Source: Streptomyces albicerus
GTDB lineage: Bacteria; Actinomycetota; Actinomycetes; Streptomycetales; Streptomycetaceae
Reading direction: 5' to 3'
NCBI RefSeq assembly: GCF_008905045.1
Contig: NZ_VWMY01000005.1
Coordinates: forward strand, 62,001 to 126,000
DNA length: 64,000 nucleotides
The position numbers and the translations under genes are program-made. Under the pieces are notes generated by a model that did no database searches, was not told the DNA's origin, and saw only the letters and a list, made by a program, of their open reading frames with translations. Positions 25,351 to 33,223 of the stretch are shown one piece after another (the first letter of the stretch is position 1; each line of letters opens with the position of its first letter).

Positions 25351-26196
25351 TCAGTAGCCGTCGGGGGAGGGGGCGTTCTGCGCGCGGTCGACGGGCAGGT
25401 TGGCCCCGGAGACGCCGCTCGACCAGTCGGACAGCAGGAACGCCACTACGTGCGCCACCTCCTGCGGCGCGACCGGCTCCCCGCCCGGCAGCTCCGCCGC
25501 CGCGAACGCGGCGAAGGCCTCGGGATCCTCCCGGCGCATCCGGTCCCAGCGCCGGCCCGGGATGAGCATCGACCCCGGCGAGACGGCGTTCACCCGGATT
25601 CCGTCCGGGCCGAGCTCGCGGGCCAGCGAGGCGGCCAGATGGATCTGGGCGGACTTCGCCGTCCCGTACTGCGCGTTCGGACCCGGCTTCCAGCCGGAGA
25701 TCGACGAGATCACCACGACCGAACCGCCACCGGCCGTACGCAGATACGGAACCGCGGCCCGCACCAGCCGCGCGGTGTGTCCGACGTTCAGCTCCCAGGT
25801 CGCGGCCCAGTCCCCGGCGTCCGTCTGTTCGAGGCCGCGCCCGCGAGATCCGCCCGCACAGGCCACTACCCCGTCCAGGCCGCCAAAACGTTTCGCCGAG
25901 GCCGTGACGAAGGCCTCCAGTCGCTCGGGCTCGGTGACGTCGAGTGCCCGTGCGAACAACCGGCCGGGCCCCGTGGCGTCCAGCGACGCCTTCAGAGCCT
26001 CCAGGTCCGGTGCGGTGCGCGCGCACGTCGCCACCCGGGCCCCCTCGGCCGTCAGCAGCCGCACGATCTGTTCGCCGAGCCCCCGCGTGCCACCGGTGAC
26101 CAGCACCCTTTTGCCGCTCACACCCGGCCAGCCGCGGACACCCTGCCCGCTGTCGACAGCCTGGCCTTCGCTCACGTTGCTCACGCGATCGAACAT
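25351..26196 (-). CDS. Short-chain dehydrogenase/reductase
   Basis: A 281-residue classical SDR. Cofactor motif TGGTRGLG (near residue 38), ACAGG in place of NNAG, the catalytic Ser in VVISSISGWKPG, and the YGTAKSA triad Tyr-x-x-x-Lys are all present, followed by NAVSPGSMLIPGRRW. It should reduce or oxidise a carbonyl/alcohol substrate with NAD(P)H in the cytoplasm. A start at ATG 26196 is assumed; GTG codons at 26184 and 26175 are alternatives, and the ribosome site is weak. The C-terminal NLPVDRAQNAPSPDGY is unlike the usual GG motif tail and may be specific to this group. It ends 35 bases after a convergent regulator. Confidence 0.88.
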   Translation of the reverse strand: MFDRVSNVSEGQAVDSGQGVRGWPGVSGKRVLVTGGTRGLGEQIVRLLTAEGARVATCARTAPDLEALKASLDATGPGRLFARALDVTEPERLEAFVTASAKRFGGLDGVVACAGGSRGRGLEQTDAGDWAATWELNVGHTARLVRAAVPYLRTAGGGSVVVISSISGWKPGPNAQYGTAKSAQIHLAASLARELGPDGIRVNAVSPGSMLIPGRRWDRMRREDPEAFAAFAAAELPGGEPVAPQEVAHVVAFLLSDWSSGVSGANLPVDRAQNAPSPDGY

Positions 26197-26270
26197 ACAT
26201 GCCACACCACTACGCACCTGCAACCGGACAACCCCCGCACTCCCTGGCCGAGCCACCGGTCCGACGGGTT

Positions 26271-26286
26271 GGCTGCACGTGCAGCC
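26271..26286. promoter_or_regulatory. 16-bp perfect palindrome in the leader of the ATPase gene
   Basis: GGCTGCACGTGCAGCC lies 46 bases upstream of the start at 26332 and 75 bases upstream of the divergent SDR start. It could be an operator or a short RNA hairpin in the leader. Confidence 0.4.
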
Positions 26287-26331
26287 ACCGAGAACGTCCC
26301 CCACCCGTGCTGCACACGAAAAGGAGGCACG

Positions 26332-26892
26332 ATGACGGCATCCAGTGCGCACAGCCGCCGGCCGTCGCCCTCACTGACGCATGGCGCGGACCGCGACGCA
26401 CCCGGCGGTCGGGCATGGGCCGATGAGACCGCCCGGACCGTCCCGGTCGTGCCTGCCGCTCCGGTCGCGCCCGTCGCTGTGAGTTCGCCCCGTGTCCTTC
26501 GCACCGTGTTCGCAGCCCAGCCGTCGCGCGCCTCCGCCGTGCGGCGCATGGTCGCCGAACGGCTGTCGCACCTGCGGCTGCCGGCCGAGCAACTCGACAA
26601 CGCCGTCCTGGTCACGGACGAACTGTTCGCCAACGCCGTCAGACACGGAAGCTCCGACATCGGCGACACGGTCACCGTCGGCATCGAGTGCACGGATCAC
26701 GACGTACGCGTGACGGTCGCCGACCGTTCGCCCGACCTTCCGCGTCACCGCACGGCGGATCTGGCCGAGGAGTCCGGACGCGGACTCGCCATCGTGGCCG
26801 CGCTGGCCGACGACTGGGGCATCGCACCGCCCGATCCCGGCGAGACGGGGAAGCGGGTGTGGTTCTCATTGGACATTCGGGGGACGTCATGA
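26332..26892 (+). CDS. RsbW-like ATP-binding anti-sigma/regulatory protein
   Basis: A 186-residue protein of the HATPase_c_2 type. A flexible Ala/Pro-rich N-terminus (about 60 residues) precedes the GHKL domain: ASAVRRMVAERL, the N-box LVTDELFANAVRHGSSD, DVRVTVADRSPDLP and the G-box EESGRGLAIVAALADDWG. Such proteins either phosphorylate anti-anti-sigma factors or bind sigma factors; Streptomyces has many of them. The ATG at 26332 is preceded by AAAGGAGG. It overlaps the DUF6624 gene downstream by four bases (ATGA), so the two are co-translated. Confidence 0.88.
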   Translation: MTASSAHSRRPSPSLTHGADRDAPGGRAWADETARTVPVVPAAPVAPVAVSSPRVLRTVFAAQPSRASAVRRMVAERLSHLRLPAEQLDNAVLVTDELFANAVRHGSSDIGDTVTVGIECTDHDVRVTVADRSPDLPRHRTADLAEESGRGLAIVAALADDWGIAPPDPGETGKRVWFSLDIRGTS

Positions 26893-27563
26893 GCAGTTCC
26901 GGCATCTCGGGCCACCTCGCGCACGACACGGCGCGGGACGGGCGTACGGCGCTTGGGCGCGATGCGGGACGGGACGGTCATGCGGGTCGCGCACCGGACG
27001 CGGCGGGGGAGGACCGCATGGGACGGGCGCACGAAGAGATACGGGAGGGGCGGCCGACCGTGGTCCCGGCGCTCGCGGCCGCCCTCGCTCGCGAACTGGT
27101 CCGCAGGGCGGAGGAGGACCAGCGCGCGATGCGGGACGCGCATCGCAGTCCCACGCAGGCCGCGCACCGGCGTATCGCCGAGTGCCGCAAGGACAACGCC
27201 GAGGCGCTGAAGACCATCGTCCGGCGCCATGCGTGGCCGACCGCCGACCTGGTCGGCGCGCCGGCTTCCACGGCGGCCCTGATGATCCTGCTGCACGCCC
27301 CGGACCTCGACTTCCAGCTCGCCTGCCGCGACCTGATCGCCCAGGCCACCGCGGACGGACGCTGCCCCGCGCCGCATCACGCGTACATCGCCGATCACTG
27401 CGCCGTCGAACTCGGCCAGCCGCAGTTCTACGGCACCCGTGTCGACCCCGCGACCCTCCGCCCGTATCCCGTCCGCCGGCCCCAGACGCTCGACGAGCGC
27501 CGCCGGGACGTGGGTCTCGGCCCGCTCGACGAGCAGATGCGGGCGCTACGGCTCGGTGGTTGA
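26889..27563 (+). CDS. DUF6624 protein
   Basis: A 224-residue cytoplasmic protein. After a Gly/Asp/Arg-rich N-terminus (about 45 residues) comes a DUF6624 domain: ALARELVRRAEEDQRAMRDA, then IVRRHAWPTADLVG, LLHAPDLDFQLACRDLIAQA, YIADHCAVELGQPQFYGTRV and a C-terminal DERRRDVGLGPL. The catalytic or binding role is not established; the conserved His, Asp and Gln residues suggest an enzyme. It is translationally coupled to the RsbW-like gene, an arrangement seen in other Streptomyces. Confidence 0.85.
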   Translation: MSSSGISGHLAHDTARDGRTALGRDAGRDGHAGRAPDAAGEDRMGRAHEEIREGRPTVVPALAAALARELVRRAEEDQRAMRDAHRSPTQAAHRRIAECRKDNAEALKTIVRRHAWPTADLVGAPASTAALMILLHAPDLDFQLACRDLIAQATADGRCPAPHHAYIADHCAVELGQPQFYGTRVDPATLRPYPVRRPQTLDERRRDVGLGPLDEQMRALRLGG

Positions 27564-27574
27564 GACGGGTGGCC

Positions 27575-27928
27575 CTACGGGACCAGGCACAGCTGCCACT
27601 CCTGCTCCTGGTCGCCGGCGGCCATCCCCTCCTCGCGGACGTTGAAGACCGCGGTGAGGGTCTCGTCGGCCCGTCGCACGGCCTCGGGGGTGCCCTGCAG
27701 GGTGACGGTCACGGGAGCGGAGAGCCGCGGCGCGGTCTGCGGTGTCTCGCCGCCACCGGTCGGTACGTCGTTGTCGAACGCCGCCGTGTAGACCGTGGCG
27801 CCTCCGTCCCCGGGCATGTCGTCCGCCGCTCCGAAGGTGGATTCGAGGGTGTGGACGACCGCCCGCGCGTCGGCGGCCGTGCCGCCGCTGAGGGTGAGCG
27901 TCAGAGCGAGATGCGTGCCAGGCGTCAT
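27575..27928 (-). CDS. Hypothetical protein, 117 aa
   Basis: A small soluble protein starting MTPGTHLALTLTLSGG with alternating beta strands (LALTLTLSG, APVTVTLQGTPEAVRRADETL) that suggest a two-layer fold. The ATG at 27928 has AAAGGTGG seven bases upstream; longer in-frame extensions are Arg/Pro-rich and promoter-like. No signal peptide or cysteines of note. It is convergent with the DUF6624 gene. No family is recognised. Confidence 0.65.
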   Translation of the reverse strand: MTPGTHLALTLTLSGGTAADARAVVHTLESTFGAADDMPGDGGATVYTAAFDNDVPTGGGETPQTAPRLSAPVTVTLQGTPEAVRRADETLTAVFNVREEGMAAGDQEQEWQLCLVP

Positions 27929-28090
27929 GACCAGCCACCTTTTCCTGTACGGATGCGCGCCATGCCGTTCGTGTAACCGGTCCCCCATGCCACAAACGGC
28001 GGCGCGGCCCTCCTTGAGCCTGTTCCCATGACACCGCCTTCCGCCGGACCGCGCAGCCGCGCCGCGGAGGTCTCTTCCCGTGGCGCGGGG

Positions 28091-28119
28091 TTGTGGCCGA
28101 TCCCGCCGGGTCATATGTT
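28091..28119 (+). promoter_or_regulatory. Candidate promoter for the LLM oxidoreductase
   Basis: TTGTGG (28091-28096) and TATGTT (28114-28119) are separated by exactly 17 bases, a good match to the housekeeping sigma pattern. It lies 66 bases before the chosen start of the downstream gene. Confidence 0.5.
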
Positions 28120-28184
28120 TGGGCTCAAATGAAATTGCTGCCTCCGCGTTGGCCTGGGGCACCCGGGAACGAAGGATGCCGACG

Positions 28185-29153
28185 ATGACCAAGACTCCCC
28201 GCATGCTGCTGGTCCTGAGTGAGAACTGGACCCTGACCGGCGGCCGCGCCGACCTCCCCGCCGCCGTTCGCTGGGCCCGCGAGGCCGAGGACGCGGGCTT
28301 CGACTCCGTGATGGTGAGCGAACACATCGTGCTGGGCCCCGACGCGGTCGCCGACGGCATCATGGGCAACCCACGCGACTACGCGCTGCCGGGCAACCAG
28401 GATCCGTACACCCCCTGGCCCAACTCCCTGATCCTGCTGGGCGCGATCGCCTCGGTGACGGAGAGGCTGCGGCTGGCCGCAGCGGCCGTCCTCGCGCCGC
28501 TGCGCCATCCCCTGCTGCTCGCCCGGGAGTTGGGCACCCTCGACCTGATCAGCGAGGGACGGCTGCTGGTGCAGCCCACGGTGAGCTGGAGCAGGGACGA
28601 GTACGACGCGATGGGGGTGCCGTTCGGCAAGCGGGGGCGCCTGCTCGACGAGCACTTGGAGGTCTGGGCGAAGGCCTGGGGACCCTCCCCGATCTCCCAC
28701 GAGAGTGAGAACTACCCGTTCCGGGACGTCTACTTCGAGCCCAAGGCGTACCGACGGGAAGGACCCCGGCTCTGGTTCGGCGGGCAGCGCCTGCACGGTC
28801 CGGTGCTCAGGCGGCTGGTCCAGTACGGGCACGGCTTCCATCCGCTGGGCCGTCCGACGCCGGAGGACCTGCGGAAGCTCGAGGAGGCCATGGGTGCGGC
28901 CGGACGCGACATCGCTGAGCTGGAGATGATCGGCGGCACCCAGGCCGTGTTCCCCGACGACCACTCCCCGGCGGATCTCGGCGCGGCCCTCGCCGCCATC
29001 CCGGAACAGCTGGAGCAGGGCTTCACCACCTTCTGCGTCAAGCCGAACCAGTTCATCGACGACCCGAAGGGCGTCGGGGCGTTCTGCCGCGAGGTGATGC
29101 GGCGTGTGGAGGCGCTGACCGCGGGCGGACACGCGGTCCTGCCACGCGGCTGA
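28185..29153 (+). CDS. LLM-class F420-dependent oxidoreductase
   Basis: A 322-residue luciferase-like enzyme. Family signatures: WAREAEDAGFDSVMVSEHIV near residue 30, LILLGAIASVTERLRLAAAA, the DLISEGRLLVQPTVSWSRDEYDAMGVPF strand-loop, and GPRLWFGGQRLHGPVL near the cofactor site. It probably uses F420H2 in redox chemistry of an unknown substrate. The ATG at 28185 is preferred to 28176 because GAAGG lies at a proper distance. The 3' end is followed by the 84-bp repeat at 29166. Its neighbours do not define a pathway. Confidence 0.88.
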   Translation: MTKTPRMLLVLSENWTLTGGRADLPAAVRWAREAEDAGFDSVMVSEHIVLGPDAVADGIMGNPRDYALPGNQDPYTPWPNSLILLGAIASVTERLRLAAAAVLAPLRHPLLLARELGTLDLISEGRLLVQPTVSWSRDEYDAMGVPFGKRGRLLDEHLEVWAKAWGPSPISHESENYPFRDVYFEPKAYRREGPRLWFGGQRLHGPVLRRLVQYGHGFHPLGRPTPEDLRKLEEAMGAAGRDIAELEMIGGTQAVFPDDHSPADLGAALAAIPEQLEQGFTTFCVKPNQFIDDPKGVGAFCREVMRRVEALTAGGHAVLPRG

Positions 29154-29165
29154 GTTCGCGGCCTA

Positions 29166-29249
29166 AGCGCTCCGCTGGAAGAACGGTGATGAACCTGCGG
29201 GCCGGTGGGGGCTGGTCGCGCAGTTCCCCGCGCCCCTTACGGGGCGCGG
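29166..29249 (+). repeat. 84-bp dispersed repeat, copy A
   Basis: The element starts AGCGCTCCGCTGG and, 44 bases later, has the GGCTGGTCGCGCAGTTCCCC core, ending in a 9-bp stem CCGCGCCCC/GGGGCGCGG with a 4-base loop. A second copy at 57032-57114 keeps the same order and the same 44-base spacing. It lies between two convergent genes, and the hairpin may act as a terminator. This core is a familiar multi-copy sequence in Streptomyces genomes. Confidence 0.8.
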
Positions 29250-29279
29250 TACCGCACCGGACTTCGCCAAGCCCCCTGG

Positions 29280-30248
29280 TCAGGACGTCCGCAGCGGCGT
29301 GGTGTCCAGGAGTTGGGCGGCCATCCGGCGGGTGGGACCCTCGGTCTGCCGCGCGATGCGGTGGAAGGTCTCGTGGGCAGAGCGGGCCGGCCAGTCGGCG
29401 GGGAGGTGCCGGGCGGGCAGCCGCGGGTCCGTGCGGAGGATCCCGAGCCATTCGCTGACCAGGTGCAGACGCGTTCCGATCGGGTCGCCGTTGCCCGTGC
29501 CGAGCCAGGCCGTCCAGCGCTTGTCGAAGTCGGCGTACCGGGCGCCGACGCCGTCCAGGTCCCAGGTGTCGCGGATCATCAGACCGATGTCGGTGGCGTC
29601 GTCGGCCGTGGCGTGGAAGATCTTGACGTGGGCCGCGAGCCCGAGTTCGGAGACGAGTTCGGAGACGTCGATCTCACCGGGTGCGATCCACAGTCCGCTG
29701 TAGAGGGCGCCGAAGCCCGACCAGGTGAGCCGGGAGCGCAGGTCGTGCCGCTGGCGCTGCCAGGACTCGGGCAGCGAGAAGCCGAGCAGTGTCCAGGTGC
29801 CGTCCCAGTCGTCGTTGACGGCGCCGGTGTCCCAGAGGCGCTTCTTTCCGTCCCAGAGGATCTCCGTCGCCTGCGCGGTCAGGCCGAAGTACATCCTGCG
29901 CCCCTCGCGCTGACGTCGCAGCAGACCGCGGTTGACCATGCGGGTCAGGGTGGACCGCACGGCCTGCTCGCCGACTCCGGCACGGGCCAGCACCTCGATG
30001 ATGCTGCCCGAGTACACGCACAGGGGCCCCTCCTCCAGAACATGGCCGCCGAAGAAGGCGAACATGAGCGACTGGGGGCGCAGCTGCGGTCCGCTCGGGA
30101 AGTCCATGGCCGCCTGTGGAGTCTCGTCGTGCACGTCGGAAAGGGTACGGCCGCCCATCGGAAGCCTGGGGTCGGCGGGCTGTGAGTGGTGCCCGTCGGT
30201 CCGCTCGACGGGTTCTGCGGCGGGTCGGGAAGGAGGCGGCGAAGCCAT
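29280..30248 (-). CDS. PaaX-family transcriptional regulator
   Basis: A 322-residue repressor. After a polar N-terminus (about 60 residues) comes the PaaX winged-helix domain (SLMFAFFGGHVLEEGP, AVRSTLTRMVNRGLLRRQREGRR), the middle domain (WTLLGFSLPES, LRSRLTWSGFGAL) and the PaaX C-terminal domain. PaaX proteins respond to aryl-CoA or related ligands. The ATG at 30248 has GGAGG. A strong housekeeping-type promoter lies at 30283-30311. It is divergent from the ABC importer, which it probably regulates; the substrate may be an aromatic or sulfonated compound. Confidence 0.88.
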   Translation of the reverse strand: MASPPPSRPAAEPVERTDGHHSQPADPRLPMGGRTLSDVHDETPQAAMDFPSGPQLRPQSLMFAFFGGHVLEEGPLCVYSGSIIEVLARAGVGEQAVRSTLTRMVNRGLLRRQREGRRMYFGLTAQATEILWDGKKRLWDTGAVNDDWDGTWTLLGFSLPESWQRQRHDLRSRLTWSGFGALYSGLWIAPGEIDVSELVSELGLAAHVKIFHATADDATDIGLMIRDTWDLDGVGARYADFDKRWTAWLGTGNGDPIGTRLHLVSEWLGILRTDPRLPARHLPADWPARSAHETFHRIARQTEGPTRRMAAQLLDTTPLRTS

Positions 30249-30578
30249 CGCAACCTCCACTGTCCGGAGTACTGACAGCGCGAAGATAGATGTGTAGATT
30301 GCGGCCGTCAAGAAAGTGCACAACGTTTGGACGTGGTGACGAGTCGCGACGAGGCAGCGGTGCCCACTCCCCTCTCCGCTGCCTCACCGTCGGGACTCCG
30401 CACGTCCGGCGGCCGCGGCCCCGGGGGCGCCCGACGCAGAGACCGGTCCCGAAGCCGGCTCGGTGTCGGTTGCCGACGCGTCCCCGGGGTCAGCGGGTTT
30501 CAGCTCGACCCGCTCGACCCGTTCGGTCACCGCGGGTTGTTCACACCATTCACAGATGTCTTCCGTCAGGAGAAGCCC
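30249..30578. other. 330-base divergent intergenic region of PaaX and the ABC importer
   Basis: It carries the paaX-type promoter at 30283-30311 on the minus strand and should contain the importer promoter and the PaaX operator. No clean palindrome for PaaX was found by eye. The short TGTC/GACA elements at about 30260-30277 are the only candidates. Nothing convincingly coding is seen. Confidence 0.4.
30283..30311 (-). promoter_or_regulatory. Strong promoter of the PaaX-family gene
   Basis: On the minus strand, TTGACG (30306-30311) and TATCTT (30283-30288) are spaced by 17 bases, close to the TTGACn-17-TAnnnT vegetative consensus. The start codon is 35 bases downstream of the -10 element. Confidence 0.7.
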
Positions 30579-31556
30579 ATGCACAGGCGCATACTCGGGC
30601 TAGCCACAGTCGTGATCACGGTCGTAGGCGCGGCCGGATGCGGGTCCTCGTCCTCCTCGAGCGGCGCTTCGTCGTCCTCCGGCGGAGGCAAGACCACGGA
30701 GGTCAAGGTCGGCATCATCCCGATCGTCGATGTGGCACCGCTCTATCTGGGTGAGAAGAAGGGCTTCTTCAGCAGCCGCGGCATCAAGCTGAAGATGGAG
30801 AGCGCCCAGGGCGGCGCGGCGATCATTCCCGGCGTGGTGAGCGGCCAGTTCCAGTTCGGCTTCAGCAACACCACCTCGCTGATGATCGCCCAGACCAAGG
30901 GCGTCCCCATCAAGTCGGTGGTCAACGGCGTGGCCAGCAACGGCAAGGTCGGGGCCGACGTCAGTGGTGTGGGCGTCAAGAAGGACAGTTCGATCAAGTC
31001 GGCCAAGGACCTCGTCGGCAAGACCGTGGCGGTGAACACCCTGCAGAACATCGGGGACACCACTGTGCGCCAGACGGTTCGCGCGGACGGCGGTGACCCG
31101 TCCAAGGTCAAGTTCCTCGAGATGCCCTTCGACCAGATGCCGGCCGCACTGGATGGCGGGCAGGTGGACGCCGCCTGGATGGGCGAGCCCGCGCTGACGA
31201 TCGCCAAGTCGCAGGGTGCCCGCGTCGTGGCGTCGCCGTTCGCCGAGACCGACCCGAAGCTCACCCTGGCGACGTACTTCACCTCGGCCAAGGTCGTGCA
31301 GGAGAACCCGGACCTGGTCAAGAAGTTCACCGAGGCGGTGACCGAGTCCTTGAAGTACGCCTCCGAACACCCCGACGAGGCACGCCAGATGCTCACCACG
31401 TACACCAAGATCAGCGGTGAGGTGCTCAAGAACCTCGCCCTGCCCAGCTGGCCGGCGGAGGTCGACATGGCCTCGCTGGAGAAGCTGGCCTCCCTCGGTG
31501 AGAAGGACGGCATCTTCGGCGGCAAGAAGCCCGACCTGAACACGCTGTTCTCATGA
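30579..31556 (+). CDS. ABC transporter substrate-binding lipoprotein, SsuA/TauA-like
   Basis: A 325-residue lipoprotein of the NMT1/SsuA family. The signal ends in the lipobox GAAGC (C21), followed by a Ser/Gly-rich linker. The mature protein begins EVKVGIIPIVDVAPLYLGEK and has FGFSNTTSLMIAQTKGVPIK, which is typical of nitrate/sulfonate/taurine or aryl-compound receptors. It should bind the ligand outside the cell. It is the first gene of a four-gene operon and its stop overlaps the permease ATG (ATGA). The ribosome site AGGAG precedes ATG 30579. Confidence 0.9.
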   Translation: MHRRILGLATVVITVVGAAGCGSSSSSSGASSSSGGGKTTEVKVGIIPIVDVAPLYLGEKKGFFSSRGIKLKMESAQGGAAIIPGVVSGQFQFGFSNTTSLMIAQTKGVPIKSVVNGVASNGKVGADVSGVGVKKDSSIKSAKDLVGKTVAVNTLQNIGDTTVRQTVRADGGDPSKVKFLEMPFDQMPAALDGGQVDAAWMGEPALTIAKSQGARVVASPFAETDPKLTLATYFTSAKVVQENPDLVKKFTEAVTESLKYASEHPDEARQMLTTYTKISGEVLKNLALPSWPAEVDMASLEKLASLGEKDGIFGGKKPDLNTLFS

Positions 31557-32419
31557 CCAGCCCCGGAATCACCCCTGTGATGGAGAAGACCGCCGGGACC
31601 GACACCGGTCCCGGCGGTCCCGGCGGGGCGCCTGCCCGGCGCGGTCCCGTCCCGGTGGCCCTGCTGCGCGGCCTCGCCGGTGTTGCCGGACTGGTCGCGG
31701 TGCTCGAAGTGCTCCCGCACACCGGCCTGGTGTCGGCCGACTATCTGCCGCCCGCCTCGGAAACCGTCCGCGCCCTGTGGCAGATGCTCGCCGAGCAGAC
31801 GTTCTGGACCGCGCTCGGCGACACCCTCACCGGCTGGGGTCTGGGCCTGGCGATCGCCGTCGTGGCGGGCGTCGTGGCGGGAGTGATCATCGGCTCCGTA
31901 CCCGTACTGCGCGCGGTGACCGCCTCAACGATCGAGTTCCTGCGCCCCATCCCGTCCGTGGCCCTGATCCCCGTCGCGGTCCTGCTCTACGGCACCGACC
32001 TCAGGTCCAAGCTGCTGCTCGTGGTGTACGCCTCCTTCTGGCAGGTGCTCGTCCAGGTCCTGGCCGGCATGCAGGACGTCGACCCGGTCGCCGACGACAC
32101 CGCCCGCAGCTATCTGCTCGGCACCCGGGGCCGGGTGCGCCACGTCATGTGGCCCACCGCGCTGCCGTACGTGATGACCGGCGTGCGGCTGGCCGCCACC
32201 GTCGCGCTGATCCTCACGATCACCGCCGAACTCGTCATCGGCGCCCCCGGTCTCGGCCGCGAGATCGCCGTGGCGCAGGTGTCCGGAGCCGTGCCGCAGG
32301 TCTACGCCCTGGTGCTGGTCACAGGGCTGCTCGGGGTCGCCGTCAACCTGCTGGCGCGGGCGGTCGAACGACGGGCACTGCACTGGCACCAGTCCGTACG
32401 CGTGGAGGTGACCGCATGA
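31553..32419 (+). CDS. ABC transporter permease, SsuC-like, first subunit
   Basis: A 288-residue permease of the BPD_transp_1 family. About six helices are visible after a Pro/Gly-rich N-terminus of 35 residues; the EFLRPIPSVALIPVAVLLYG segment and the VMWPTALPYVMTGVRLA coupling region are characteristic. The ATG overlaps the stop of the lipoprotein gene, and its own stop overlaps the ATG of the next gene, so all three are translationally coupled. Two distinct permease genes suggest a heterodimeric channel. Confidence 0.9.
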   Translation: MTSPGITPVMEKTAGTDTGPGGPGGAPARRGPVPVALLRGLAGVAGLVAVLEVLPHTGLVSADYLPPASETVRALWQMLAEQTFWTALGDTLTGWGLGLAIAVVAGVVAGVIIGSVPVLRAVTASTIEFLRPIPSVALIPVAVLLYGTDLRSKLLLVVYASFWQVLVQVLAGMQDVDPVADDTARSYLLGTRGRVRHVMWPTALPYVMTGVRLAATVALILTITAELVIGAPGLGREIAVAQVSGAVPQVYALVLVTGLLGVAVNLLARAVERRALHWHQSVRVEVTA

Positions 32420-33198
32420 CCGTCGTCGCCGTGGTCCGACGGACCCTGCTGGTGCTGGGTCTGCCCGTGGTCCTGTTCGCCCTGTGGTGGTTCGCCACCG
32501 CGGACAGCACCGACTTCTACTTCCCGCCGCTGGCCACCATCCTGGAGAGCTTCGGGAAGGTCTGGACGGGGGAGCGGCTGCTGTCGGACGTCGTACCGAG
32601 CCTGCTGCGTCTTACGGCCGGTTATCTGCTCGCCGTGGTCGTCGGCGTGGGACTCGGCCTGGTGGTCGGCATGCGGCGGACCGTACGGGACTACCTGGAG
32701 CCGGTCCTCGAACTCTTCCGGGCCATCCCGCCACCCGTCCTCGTCCCGGTGATCATGCTGTTCGCGGGCATCGGCGACACCATGAAGGTGCTCGTCATCG
32801 TCAGCGGCTGCATGTGGCCGATCCTGCTCAACACTGTCGAGGGCGTCCGCGCCGTCGACGAGGTGCTCAGCGACACCTGCCGCTCCTACGGCATCACCGG
32901 CACCGCACGCCTGCGGCATCTGGTGCTGCGCGGGGCGAGCCCGCAGATCGTCACGGGCATGCGGCAGGCCCTGTCGATCGGCATCATCCTCATGGTCATC
33001 AGCGAGATGTTCGCCGCCAGCAACGGCCTGGGCTTCACGATCGTGCAGTTCCAGCGCTCCTTCGCCATCCCCGAGATGTGGAGCGGTGTCCTGCTGCTCG
33101 GCGTCCTCGGCTTCCTGCTGTCCCTGCTCTTCCGATTCGCCGAGAACCGCGCCATGGCCTGGTACCACGGGCTGCGCCGCGCCCAGCGCAATCCCTGA
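32416..33198 (+). CDS. ABC transporter permease, SsuC-like, second subunit
   Basis: A 260-residue BPD_transp_1 permease with about six helices. Conserved ELFRAIPPPVLVPVIMLFAG and the RHLVLRGASPQIVTGMRQALSI coupling loop are present. It starts at ATG 32416 in an ATGA overlap with the previous gene. With the first permease it should form the membrane part of the importer. It is followed after 25 bases by the ATPase. Confidence 0.9.
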   Translation: MTVVAVVRRTLLVLGLPVVLFALWWFATADSTDFYFPPLATILESFGKVWTGERLLSDVVPSLLRLTAGYLLAVVVGVGLGLVVGMRRTVRDYLEPVLELFRAIPPPVLVPVIMLFAGIGDTMKVLVIVSGCMWPILLNTVEGVRAVDEVLSDTCRSYGITGTARLRHLVLRGASPQIVTGMRQALSIGIILMVISEMFAASNGLGFTIVQFQRSFAIPEMWSGVLLLGVLGFLLSLLFRFAENRAMAWYHGLRRAQRNP

Positions 33199-33223
33199 CG
33201 CACCCCCTGACAAGGAGACGTCG

